From positions 1 through 56,396 of the forward strand of contig DDDD01000043.1 of NCBI GenBank assembly GCA_002335945.1: a stretch of 56,396 nucleotides of DNA, in the 5' to 3' direction. The position numbers and the translations under genes were made by a program. Below, piece by piece: positions 16,859 through 24,162 of the stretch (within the stretch, counting starts at the first letter, position 1; the number at the start of each line of letters is the position of its first letter). The notes below the pieces were generated by a model that was not told the origin of the DNA, ran no database searches, and saw nothing but the letters and a program-made list of their open reading frames with translations. The DNA comes from Porticoccaceae bacterium UBA1989 (GTDB lineage Bacteria > Pseudomonadota > Gammaproteobacteria > Pseudomonadales > Porticoccaceae).

Positions 16859-17707
16859 ATGTCTATTGTCAGTATGCGCGATATGTTGCAGGCTGGTGTG
16901 CATTTCGGCCACCAAACCCGCTTCTGGAACCCTAAGATGAGCAAGTTTATCTTTGGTTCACGTAACAAAGTTCATGTCATCAACCTTGAGCACACTGTGC
17001 CAGCCTTCAACGAAGCATTAGAAATTTTGCGTGTTGAAGCAGCTAAAGGTAATCAAATTCTTTTTGTTGGCACCAAGCGTGCTGCACAAAAAATCGTAAA
17101 AGAGCAAGCAGAGCGCTGCGGCATGCCTTATGTCAGCCATCGCTGGTTGGGCGGCATGCTTACTAACTATAAAACTATCCGTGCTTCTATCCGTCGTTTC
17201 CGCGATCTGGAAACTCAGGAAGCTGATGGTACTTTTGATAAGCTGGGTAAAAAAGAAGTACTTACTCGCACGCGTATGAAAGCCAAGCTAGAAAATTCTA
17301 TCGGTGGTATCAAAGATATGAACGGTCTGCCTGATATTCTGTTCGTAGTTGATGTTGATCACGAGCGCATCGCTATCAATGAAGCAAACAAGCTGGGTAT
17401 TCCAGTTGTTGGCATCGTTGATACTAACAGCGATCCAGATGGCGTCGACTACATTATCCCAGGTAACGACGATTCAATTCGCGCGATTAAGCTTTATGCT
17501 GCGTCAATTGCTGACTCTGTTCTTGAAGGTAAGGCACAGTCTGCAGCGGTCAATAAGAAAGATGAATTTGTTGAGCAAGTTGCTGAAGCTGCACCTGCTG
17601 TCGAAGCTGCCGCGCCTGCTGTTGAAGCTGCTGAAGAGGCTCCTAAGGCTGCTGAAGAAGCGCCTAAAGATGCTCCTGAAGCACCTAAGGCTGCAGCTGC
17701 CGAGTAG
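16859..17707 (+). CDS. rpsB: 30S ribosomal protein S2
   Basis: 282 aa. Start chosen at ATG 16859 (MSIVSMRDMLQAGVHFGHQ) with AGAGGA upstream. The frame is open 123 bp further upstream, but that part is leader. S2 bridges head and body of the small subunit and contacts S1. The core (1-230) is canonical: HFGHQTRFWNPKM, FVGTKRAAQKIV, HRWLGGMLTNYKT, GIPVVGIVDTNSDPDG. Residues about 235-282 form an Ala/Pro/Glu/Lys-rich tail not present in the 241-aa E. coli protein. A hairpin terminator separates it from tsf, and the leader may mediate S2 autoregulation of rpsB-tsf. Confidence 0.97.
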   Translation: MSIVSMRDMLQAGVHFGHQTRFWNPKMSKFIFGSRNKVHVINLEHTVPAFNEALEILRVEAAKGNQILFVGTKRAAQKIVKEQAERCGMPYVSHRWLGGMLTNYKTIRASIRRFRDLETQEADGTFDKLGKKEVLTRTRMKAKLENSIGGIKDMNGLPDILFVVDVDHERIAINEANKLGIPVVGIVDTNSDPDGVDYIIPGNDDSIRAIKLYAASIADSVLEGKAQSAAVNKKDEFVEQVAEAAPAVEAAAPAVEAAEEAPKAAEEAPKDAPEAPKAAAAE

Positions 17708-17730
17708 TTTTAAGTACAGGTAATAGAGTA

Positions 17731-17755
17731 AAAGGGGGCCGTAGCCCCCTTTTTT
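17731..17755 (+). terminator. Intrinsic terminator between rpsB and tsf
   Basis: Stem AGGGGGC (17733-17739) with GCCCCCT (17744-17750), loop CGTA, is extended by A-T pairs and followed by TTTTT. Read-through must be partial, because tsf has no clear promoter in the short gap. It would lower tsf expression relative to rpsB. Confidence 0.85.
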
Positions 17756-17788
17756 CCAACTGAATTAATGTTTGAAGAGAGGTTTACA

Positions 17789-18652
17789 ATGTCACAGGTA
17801 ACAGCATCTTTAGTGAAGGAGCTGCGAGACCGCACTGGTCTAGGCATGATGGAATGTAAAAGAGCACTGGCTGAGTCCGGTGCTGATATCGACAAAGCGA
17901 TTGAAGAGTTACGCAAGTCTAGCGGTATGAAAGCTGCCAAGAAAGCGGGCCGTACTGCGGCAGATGGAATCGTGATGGTAAAAACTGATGGTGCCTACGG
18001 CATGGTCTTAGAAGTTAATAGTGAGACCGATTTCGCTGCGCGTGATGAGGGCTTTAAGGGCTTTGCAAACGCAGTAATGGATGCTGGCTTTACGGCCAAG
18101 CAAACTGATATTGCTGTATTGATGGCTGGCGGACTAGAGTCTGCTCGCGAATCATTGGTACAGAAAATTGGTGAAAACATCTCTGCCCGTCGTGCTGGTA
18201 GTGTTGAAGCCCCCGTTGTTGGCGGCTATGTACACAGTAATAACCGCATTGCAGTTGTTGTTGGCCTTTCTGGCGGTACCGAAGAGCTAGCTAAAGAAGT
18301 TGCTATGCATGTTGCAGCAGTTAACCCTGCAGTAGTAAGCTCCGATCAAATGCCAGCTGATGTTATTGAAGCTGAGCGCGCTATTTATACGGCGCAGGCT
18401 ATTGAGAGCGGCAAGCCACCAGAGATCGCTGCTAAGATGGTTGAAGGTCGTGTTAACAAGTTCTTGAAAGAGAGCAGCCTTGTTGATCAGCCATTTGTTA
18501 AGGACCCAGATACCACTGTAGGCAAGCTTGTTGCTGCCGCTGGTGCTGAAGTTGTTTCCTTTGTTCGCTTTGAAGTGGGCGAGGGTATTGAAGTTGCAGA
18601 AGTTGATTTCGCTGCAGAAGTTGCTGCTCAGGTAGCAGGTGCTAGCGAGTAA
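17789..18652 (+). CDS. tsf: Elongation factor Ts
   Basis: 287 aa from ATG 17789 (MSQVTASLVKELRDRTGLGMM) with GAGAGG nine bp upstream. An in-frame ATG at 17768 precedes this ribosome-binding site and is rejected. EF-Ts exchanges GDP for GTP on EF-Tu. It shows the N-terminal UBA-like domain with MECKRAL, the TDF motif (NSETDFAARDEGF, about 79-91), the core subdomains and the C-terminal module. It follows rpsB across a terminator and precedes pyrH by 18 bp, the standard order. Confidence 0.97.
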   Translation: MSQVTASLVKELRDRTGLGMMECKRALAESGADIDKAIEELRKSSGMKAAKKAGRTAADGIVMVKTDGAYGMVLEVNSETDFAARDEGFKGFANAVMDAGFTAKQTDIAVLMAGGLESARESLVQKIGENISARRAGSVEAPVVGGYVHSNNRIAVVVGLSGGTEELAKEVAMHVAAVNPAVVSSDQMPADVIEAERAIYTAQAIESGKPPEIAAKMVEGRVNKFLKESSLVDQPFVKDPDTTVGKLVAAAGAEVVSFVRFEVGEGIEVAEVDFAAEVAAQVAGASE

Positions 18653-18670
18653 TAAATAATAGGAGCAGAT

Positions 18671-19402
18671 ATGCCAGCCGCCGGTAGAGAGAAAAAGTAC
18701 AAACGTATCCTTCTCAAGCTCAGTGGTGAGGAGCTGATGGGTGCAGAGGGCTTTGGAATTGATCCCAAAGTTCTCGACCGTATGGCCCTCGAGATAGGCC
18801 AATTAGTGGGCATTGGCGTCCAGGTTGGCCTCGTTATTGGTGGCGGTAATCTGTTTCGTGGGGCGGCGCTAAACGCGGCCGGTATGGATCGTGTTACTGG
18901 CGACCATATGGGTATGTTGGCCACAGTGATGAATGCACTGGCCATGCGTGACGCTCTAGAACGCACGAATATTTCCTCCCATGTTATGTCGGCAATACCC
19001 ATGAGCGGTGTTGTTGAGCACTACGATCGTCGGCGCGCTATTCGCTATCTTAAAGATGGTGACGTGGTAATCTTCGCCGCCGGTACTGGCAACCCTTTCT
19101 TTACCACTGATTCCGCAGCCTGTCTGCGCGGCATTGAAATTGATGCCAATGTGGTGCTGAAGGCGACTAAGGTTGATGGCGTCTATTCAGCAGATCCAAT
19201 GTTGAAGCCCGATGCAGAACTCTATACGCACCTGACCTATGATCAGGTGTTGGATAAGAAGCTAACTGTAATGGACCTGACTGCTATCTGTCTCTGTCGT
19301 GAGCACAATATGCCGCTTAGAGTGTTCCGTATGTCAAAGCAGGGAGCATTACTTAATCTTGTAGTTGGCGGCGATGAAGGCACGCTGATTGAGGAAGGAT
19401 AA
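18671..19402 (+). CDS. pyrH: Uridylate kinase
   Basis: 243 aa. It phosphorylates UMP to UDP in pyrimidine nucleotide synthesis. This is the amino-acid-kinase fold bacterial type, hexameric, feedback-inhibited by UTP in the family. Seen: KRILLKLSGEELMG near 12-25, VIGGGNLFRG near 55-64, the TTDSAACLRGIE segment near 148-160, and KATKVDGVYSADP near 165-177. AGGAG lies upstream of the ATG. Ends 11 bp before frr. Confidence 0.96.
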   Translation: MPAAGREKKYKRILLKLSGEELMGAEGFGIDPKVLDRMALEIGQLVGIGVQVGLVIGGGNLFRGAALNAAGMDRVTGDHMGMLATVMNALAMRDALERTNISSHVMSAIPMSGVVEHYDRRRAIRYLKDGDVVIFAAGTGNPFFTTDSAACLRGIEIDANVVLKATKVDGVYSADPMLKPDAELYTHLTYDQVLDKKLTVMDLTAICLCREHNMPLRVFRMSKQGALLNLVVGGDEGTLIEEG

Positions 19403-19413
19403 GGGAGAAACAC

Positions 19414-19971
19414 ATGATTGATGATCTAAAGAAAGATGCAGAAACACGTATGTCCAAATCACTCGATGCGTTGGGCAATGCATTTAATAAAATCCGTACT
19501 GGCCGTGCTCACCCGAGTTTACTGGACGGTATCTCCGTGGACTATTACGGAATTGACACACCTATTTCTCAGGCGGCTTCAATTGTTATTGAAGATTCTC
19601 GCACATTGTCGGTAACACCCTGGGAGCGATCTCTGGTGCCGGCTCTTGAAAAAGCCATTATGAAATCTGACCTGGGCCTAAACCCGTCTAGCGCCGGTAC
19701 GGTTATTCGTATTCCTCTGCCCGCGCTCACTGAAGAGACGCGTAAAATCTATGGCAAGCAGGCTAAAGCTGAGGCCGAGGGTGCTCGAGTCTCTGTGCGC
19801 AATATTCGTCGGGATGTGCTTTCAGTCGTTAAAGATCTGCTGAAAGAAAAAGATATCAGTGAAGATGAAGAGCGTAAAGCACAGGATGATATCCAAAAAA
19901 TCACTAATAGCTTTATTGCGCGTGTAGACGAAGCGTTGGCTGTTAAAGAAAAGGATCTGATGGAGATTTAA
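19414..19971 (+). CDS. frr: Ribosome recycling factor
   Basis: 185 aa, the family's standard length. With EF-G it splits the post-termination ribosome. Conserved segments: KIRTGRAHPSLLDGISVDYYG near 27-48, SLVPALEKAIMKSDLGLNP near 72-90 and the long helical ends. GGGAGAA lies ahead of the ATG, and 20 bp separate it from uppS. Confidence 0.97.
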   Translation: MIDDLKKDAETRMSKSLDALGNAFNKIRTGRAHPSLLDGISVDYYGIDTPISQAASIVIEDSRTLSVTPWERSLVPALEKAIMKSDLGLNPSSAGTVIRIPLPALTEETRKIYGKQAKAEAEGARVSVRNIRRDVLSVVKDLLKEKDISEDEERKAQDDIQKITNSFIARVDEALAVKEKDLMEI

Positions 19972-19991
19972 TCTCCTCGGTATAAAATCTC

Positions 19992-20759
19992 ATGGCTGAA
20001 TCTGAACCTTTAGCAAATTCCCATCCGCTGAAACATGTAGCGATTATTATGGATGGCAATAATCGTTGGGCTAAACAGCGCGGACTCGGTGGTGTTGCCG
20101 GCCATGAGGCGGGGGTAGAGCGTATTCGTGATTCCCTTCACGCGGCCAAAAGTCTCGGTATAGATACCATCACGCTGTTTGCATTTAGCAGTGAGAATTG
20201 GAAGCGTCCAGATCTTGAAGTGCGTGGCCTGATGTCGTTATTTTCTTCCTACCTTAAAAAAGAAGCCAAAGCCCTGCGCGATGACAGTGTGCGCCTTAAA
20301 GTTATTGGCAGTCGCAGCCACTTTAGCGATCGGCTCAAAGCCCTTATTAATGATACCGAGACCATGACCGCCAATGGCGATCTGACGCTCTATCTCTGTG
20401 TGGATTATGGTGGCCGTTGGGACATAGCAAACACCGCCAAGAAAATGGCGACCGAAGTCCAGATGGGCCGATTACGCCCCTCAGATATCGATGAAGAAGT
20501 CTTTGGTAAATATTTGCTGCAGGATAGTATCCCGGACCCCGACCTTTGTATTCGCACGGCCGGAGAACAGCGTATCAGCAACTTCCTGCTCTGGCAGCTA
20601 GCCTACAGCGAACTTTATTTTGCCAACTGCTACTGGCCTGACTTTGACGCCAAGGCGCTAGAGATGGCTGCTGATGAGTATTATTCTAGGCAGCGTCGTT
20701 TTGGACTCCGAGAAGAGGACGATTCGTCACAGCCCCAAGATCAGGACGCACATGTTTAA
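19992..20759 (+). CDS. uppS: Undecaprenyl diphosphate synthase (cis-prenyltransferase)
   Basis: 255 aa. It extends farnesyl diphosphate with eight isopentenyl units to C55-PP, the carrier lipid for peptidoglycan and O-antigen. The active-site loop is IIMDGNNRWAKQRG near 17-30, with the catalytic Asp in MDGN. Other motifs are FSSENWKRP near 72-80 and a C-terminal RTAGEQRISNFLLWQLAYSEL. Its last 8 bp overlap the cdsA start, implying coupled translation. Dxr, two genes on, supplies the isoprenoid precursor pathway. Confidence 0.96.
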   Translation: MAESEPLANSHPLKHVAIIMDGNNRWAKQRGLGGVAGHEAGVERIRDSLHAAKSLGIDTITLFAFSSENWKRPDLEVRGLMSLFSSYLKKEAKALRDDSVRLKVIGSRSHFSDRLKALINDTETMTANGDLTLYLCVDYGGRWDIANTAKKMATEVQMGRLRPSDIDEEVFGKYLLQDSIPDPDLCIRTAGEQRISNFLLWQLAYSELYFANCYWPDFDAKALEMAADEYYSRQRRFGLREEDDSSQPQDQDAHV

Positions 20760-21579
20760 ACAGCGCGTTATTACCGCCGTTATTCTTGTTGTCGCATTTT
20801 TAGCCTTGCTATTAAACCTATCTGCGGTGGAGTTTTCGCTGGTAATAGGACTGCTAGTGATTGTTGCTGGCTGGGAATGGACTAATCTGATGAAGATAGG
20901 CTCAGGGGCTGGCAAGGCAGGTTATCTGCTTTTGTTAGGTCTTTCCCTAGCCGCTGCAAGCTATTTTCTGGGGCTGTTTACGGAGTTCGACCAAGACAGT
21001 GCTCGGCAGATGTCTCTGGCCGCCGTTGCCCTATGGGCTGTGATCTTTTTATGGATTCAGGGCTACCCCTCTAGCGCTATTCTCTGGTCCGCACGCCCGA
21101 TACTCGGCTTGCTTGGCTTGCTACTGCTAACCTCAACCTGGGCTGCTGTGGCCTCGGTGTTAGATTACGAATATGGCCGTTGGTTACTTGTTCTTGGCAT
21201 CGCTATTGTGGCGCTGGCCGATGTGGGTGGTTATATCGCGGGCAATCTCTTTGGCAAACGTAAACTTGCACCTATCGTCAGCCCCGGAAAAACCTGGGAG
21301 GGTTTCGCTGGAGGCATCCTTTTTCAGCTACTACTGATTGCTGGGTTAGCCGCTGTATTTCCGCAGCTCGCGGTAAGCAGTTTGTTTATTCTTATTATCC
21401 CAGTGGCCCTTTACTCTGTGTTGGGCGACCTTTTCGAAAGCATGATCAAGCGTCAAAGTGGCGTTAAAGACAGCAGTCAGCTGCTGCCCGGACATGGCGG
21501 TTTACTCGACCGCATCGATGGCATTATGGCGGCGCTACCGCTGTTTGCTCTACTGCTATCCCTGACGAGTCCTTTCTGA
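20752..21579 (+). CDS. cdsA: Phosphatidate cytidylyltransferase
   Basis: 275 aa from ATG 20752 (MFKQRVITAVILVVAFLALL). The frame is open upstream to 20674, but that part overlaps uppS extensively and lacks family similarity. It makes CDP-diacylglycerol from phosphatidate and CTP at the inner membrane. About eight membrane segments are visible. The C-terminal signature GDLFESMIKRQSGVKDS, with LLPGHGGLLDRIDG after it (about 222-255), is diagnostic. The start overlaps the uppS stop by eight bp. Confidence 0.95.
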   Translation: MFKQRVITAVILVVAFLALLLNLSAVEFSLVIGLLVIVAGWEWTNLMKIGSGAGKAGYLLLLGLSLAAASYFLGLFTEFDQDSARQMSLAAVALWAVIFLWIQGYPSSAILWSARPILGLLGLLLLTSTWAAVASVLDYEYGRWLLVLGIAIVALADVGGYIAGNLFGKRKLAPIVSPGKTWEGFAGGILFQLLLIAGLAAVFPQLAVSSLFILIIPVALYSVLGDLFESMIKRQSGVKDSSQLLPGHGGLLDRIDGIMAALPLFALLLSLTSPF

Positions 21580-21582
21580 CCT

Positions 21583-22761
21583 ATGCAACAAATCACACTG
21601 CTTGGCGCGACAGGATCAATTGGTGTTAGCACCCTTGATGTTATCGCGCGTCACCCTGATAAATATTCAGTTTATGCCCTAACCGGCAATCTACAAATTG
21701 AAAAGCTGGCGCTTCAGTGCCAGCAGCACCAGGCGAAATTCGCCGTGGTCAGTGACAGTGTCGCTGCAGCTAAGCTAGAAGGGCTGTTGCAAGCCGCAGG
21801 CTGCACAACAGAGGTTCTTTACGGCATTGATGCTCTGTGTCAGGTCGCCAGTGCCGATGACGTAGAAACAGTGATGGCTGCCATCGTTGGCGCGGCTGGA
21901 CTGGTACCCACTCTGGCCGCCGTAAACGCGGGCAAAAAAATACTGCTGGCTAATAAAGAGTCCCTTGTAATGGCCGGCGGCCTGTTTATGCAGGCAATTA
22001 AAGAATCCGGCTCGGTATTACTGCCCATAGACAGTGAGCACAACGCCATTTTCCAATGTTTACCTAAGGATTATGAGCAGGCGCAAAGCGCAGGCATTAG
22101 TAAGTTATTGCTCTCGGCCTCTGGAGGCCCCTTTAGAGGCTGGTCTCAGTCCGAAATGAGTACAGTGACACCAGATCAGGCCTGTGCCCATCCAAACTGG
22201 AGTATGGGTCGCAAGATATCCGTCGATTCAGCGACGCTGATGAATAAGGGCCTAGAGTTGATAGAAGCTTGCTGGCTGTTTGATGTGGGTCCCGCACAAA
22301 TTGAAGTAGTGGTGCATCCCCAGAGTATTATTCACTCCTTAGTGCAGTATATCGATGGGTCTGTGCTGGCCCAGCTGGGTAATCCAGACATGCGCACGCC
22401 TATCGCCCACGCTCTGGCCTGGCCCCAGCGTATCGATGCTGGCGTAGCTGATTTAAATTTGTTTGAGATTGGCCAGTTAAACTTTGAAAAGCCTGATCTT
22501 GAGGCTTTCCCTTGTTTGCAGCTAGCCTTTGACGCGGCTCAAGCCGCAGCAGATGCCCCGGCTATTCTAAATGCGGCCAACGAAGTTGCGGTGCAGGCTT
22601 TTCTGGATCAGCGCATTGGCTTCACGCAAATTGCACAGGTGGTCGGTGAGACCCTATCTGGTCTATCATTGACTGAACCGGAATCACTTGACGCAGTCCA
22701 AGAGTCCGACAGCAAAGCACGTGCCTTTAGCACGGCCTATATCGCGGAGATTGAGTCTTAA
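21583..22761 (+). CDS. dxr: 1-deoxy-D-xylulose 5-phosphate reductoisomerase
   Basis: 392 aa. The first committed step of the MEP isoprenoid pathway, NADPH- and metal-dependent. The N-terminal nucleotide-binding loop is GATGSIGVSTLDV at 8-20. Catalytic-domain motifs include LANKESLVMAG near 122-132, PIDSEHNAIFQ near 148, SASGGPFRG near 180 and SVDSATLMNKGLELIEA near 214-230. It begins three bp after the cdsA stop. Three bp separate its stop from rseP. Confidence 0.96.
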   Translation: MQQITLLGATGSIGVSTLDVIARHPDKYSVYALTGNLQIEKLALQCQQHQAKFAVVSDSVAAAKLEGLLQAAGCTTEVLYGIDALCQVASADDVETVMAAIVGAAGLVPTLAAVNAGKKILLANKESLVMAGGLFMQAIKESGSVLLPIDSEHNAIFQCLPKDYEQAQSAGISKLLLSASGGPFRGWSQSEMSTVTPDQACAHPNWSMGRKISVDSATLMNKGLELIEACWLFDVGPAQIEVVVHPQSIIHSLVQYIDGSVLAQLGNPDMRTPIAHALAWPQRIDAGVADLNLFEIGQLNFEKPDLEAFPCLQLAFDAAQAAADAPAILNAANEVAVQAFLDQRIGFTQIAQVVGETLSGLSLTEPESLDAVQESDSKARAFSTAYIAEIES

Positions 22762-22764
22762 TTT

Positions 22765-24123
22765 ATGGCATTACTTCAGACACTTTTTTACACCTTTATC
22801 GCCCTTGGCATTCTGGTCACTATTCATGAATTTGGTCATTTTTGGGTAGCCCGGCGCTGTGGCGTCAAGGTCGAGCGTTTCTCGATTGGCTTTGGTACGC
22901 CGCTGCTGAGATGGCGGGACAAGCAAGACACTGAATTCGTGCTGGCGCTGCTACCTCTGGGTGGCTACGTTAAAATGCTTGATGAGCGTGAAGGCAATGT
23001 GAGTGAAGAAGATCGCCCCTTTTCCTTTAACAGCAAAACTGTATGGCAGCGAATCGCCATTGTTGCCGCCGGACCTATTGCAAACTTCCTGCTCGCCTTT
23101 CTGGCCTTTTGGCTGATCTTTTTGGCGGGCGAACGCGACCTGGCACCCGTTGTGGGCCAGGTTAAAGAGGGCTCTCTTGCAGAGCAGGCTGGATTCGAGC
23201 CTGGCATGGAGATTATTGCTATCGAAGGTCAGTCGACCCCGACCTGGAGTGCCGTTTCACGCAAACTGTTTGATTTTATTGGTACCAGTGGTGAGATTCC
23301 TTTTGTGGTGACCTACGAAGGCTCAACCCTTGAATATGAAATGCCGGTCACTGTGTCGGCCTGGTTACGTGAAGCCGAAGAGCCGTCGCCTCTGCGGGAC
23401 CTTGGCGTAATGCCACCCTTTGAATTAGACGCGCTTAGTTTGGCTGGGGTTGCTGAAGACGGATCAGGCTATCTGGCTGGATTGCGCACAGGCGATCGCC
23501 TAGTCGCTATCAATGGCGAAATCATCACCGATGTTAATGACTTTATTGCCACAGTGGCTGGAAGTGCCCAGTCCATGGTGGTGTTGGACATTGAGCGGGA
23601 TTCGAAGTCCCTTATTATCGAAGCTGTGCCTAAGATGGTGGAACGTGATGGACAGCAGGTAGGGCAGCTGGGTGTGAGGCTGTCGTCGACAGGCAAGTTC
23701 CCCGAAGAGCATATGCGCGACGTCGACTACAATGCCTTAACTGCCATACCGCGCAGTATTCGCGAGACTTATGAGAGCAGTGCCTTTGTTCTAAAGTCTA
23801 TCGGCAAGCTCATTGTTGGAGACCTCAGCCCGAAAAACCTCAGTGGCCCGATCACTATTGCCAAGGTGGCAGGTGAGTCTGCTGCCTCTGGAATCGACAA
23901 TTTTATTCGCTTTGTCGCTATTCTCAGTATAATGCTCGGCGTAATGAATCTATTGCCGATTCCCGTGTTGGATGGCGGTCATCTCATGTACTATTTCATT
24001 GAGATCATTAAAGGTTCTCCCGTATCAGACAGGATTCAGATGGTGGGATATAAGGTAGGGTTCAGCATGTTGATGGGGTTGATGGTATTTGCAACCTACA
24101 ACGACGTGATGCGGCCTTTTTGA
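22765..24123 (+). CDS. rseP: Site-2 intramembrane protease RseP
   Basis: 452 aa inner-membrane zinc metalloprotease. In the family it cuts RseA to release sigma-E during envelope stress and clears signal-peptide remnants. Active site H21-E22-F-G-H25 lies in the first membrane segment, and the third ligand is in PVLDGGHL near 400. Two PDZ domains occupy the periplasmic loop (about 120-205 and 215-305). Four hydrophobic segments frame them. Placement just before bamA is the conserved order and links stress control to outer-membrane assembly. Confidence 0.95.
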   Translation: MALLQTLFYTFIALGILVTIHEFGHFWVARRCGVKVERFSIGFGTPLLRWRDKQDTEFVLALLPLGGYVKMLDEREGNVSEEDRPFSFNSKTVWQRIAIVAAGPIANFLLAFLAFWLIFLAGERDLAPVVGQVKEGSLAEQAGFEPGMEIIAIEGQSTPTWSAVSRKLFDFIGTSGEIPFVVTYEGSTLEYEMPVTVSAWLREAEEPSPLRDLGVMPPFELDALSLAGVAEDGSGYLAGLRTGDRLVAINGEIITDVNDFIATVAGSAQSMVVLDIERDSKSLIIEAVPKMVERDGQQVGQLGVRLSSTGKFPEEHMRDVDYNALTAIPRSIRETYESSAFVLKSIGKLIVGDLSPKNLSGPITIAKVAGESAASGIDNFIRFVAILSIMLGVMNLLPIPVLDGGHLMYYFIEIIKGSPVSDRIQMVGYKVGFSMLMGLMVFATYNDVMRPF

Positions 24124-24162
24124 CCCGCTAATTAAAACTAACAATCGGATTTAACTAATCAC

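Noticed and set aside
17768..17788. Upstream ATG for tsf
   Set aside because: The Shine-Dalgarno GAGAGG lies between it and the family start MSQVTA at 17789.
18287..18802. Minus-strand frame across tsf/pyrH
   Set aside because: It is antisense to two conserved genes, with low-complexity, Cys-rich content and no ribosome-binding site.
20674..20751. Upstream start for cdsA
   Set aside because: It overlaps uppS by about 80 bp and has no family similarity; the ATG at 20752 gives a normal length.
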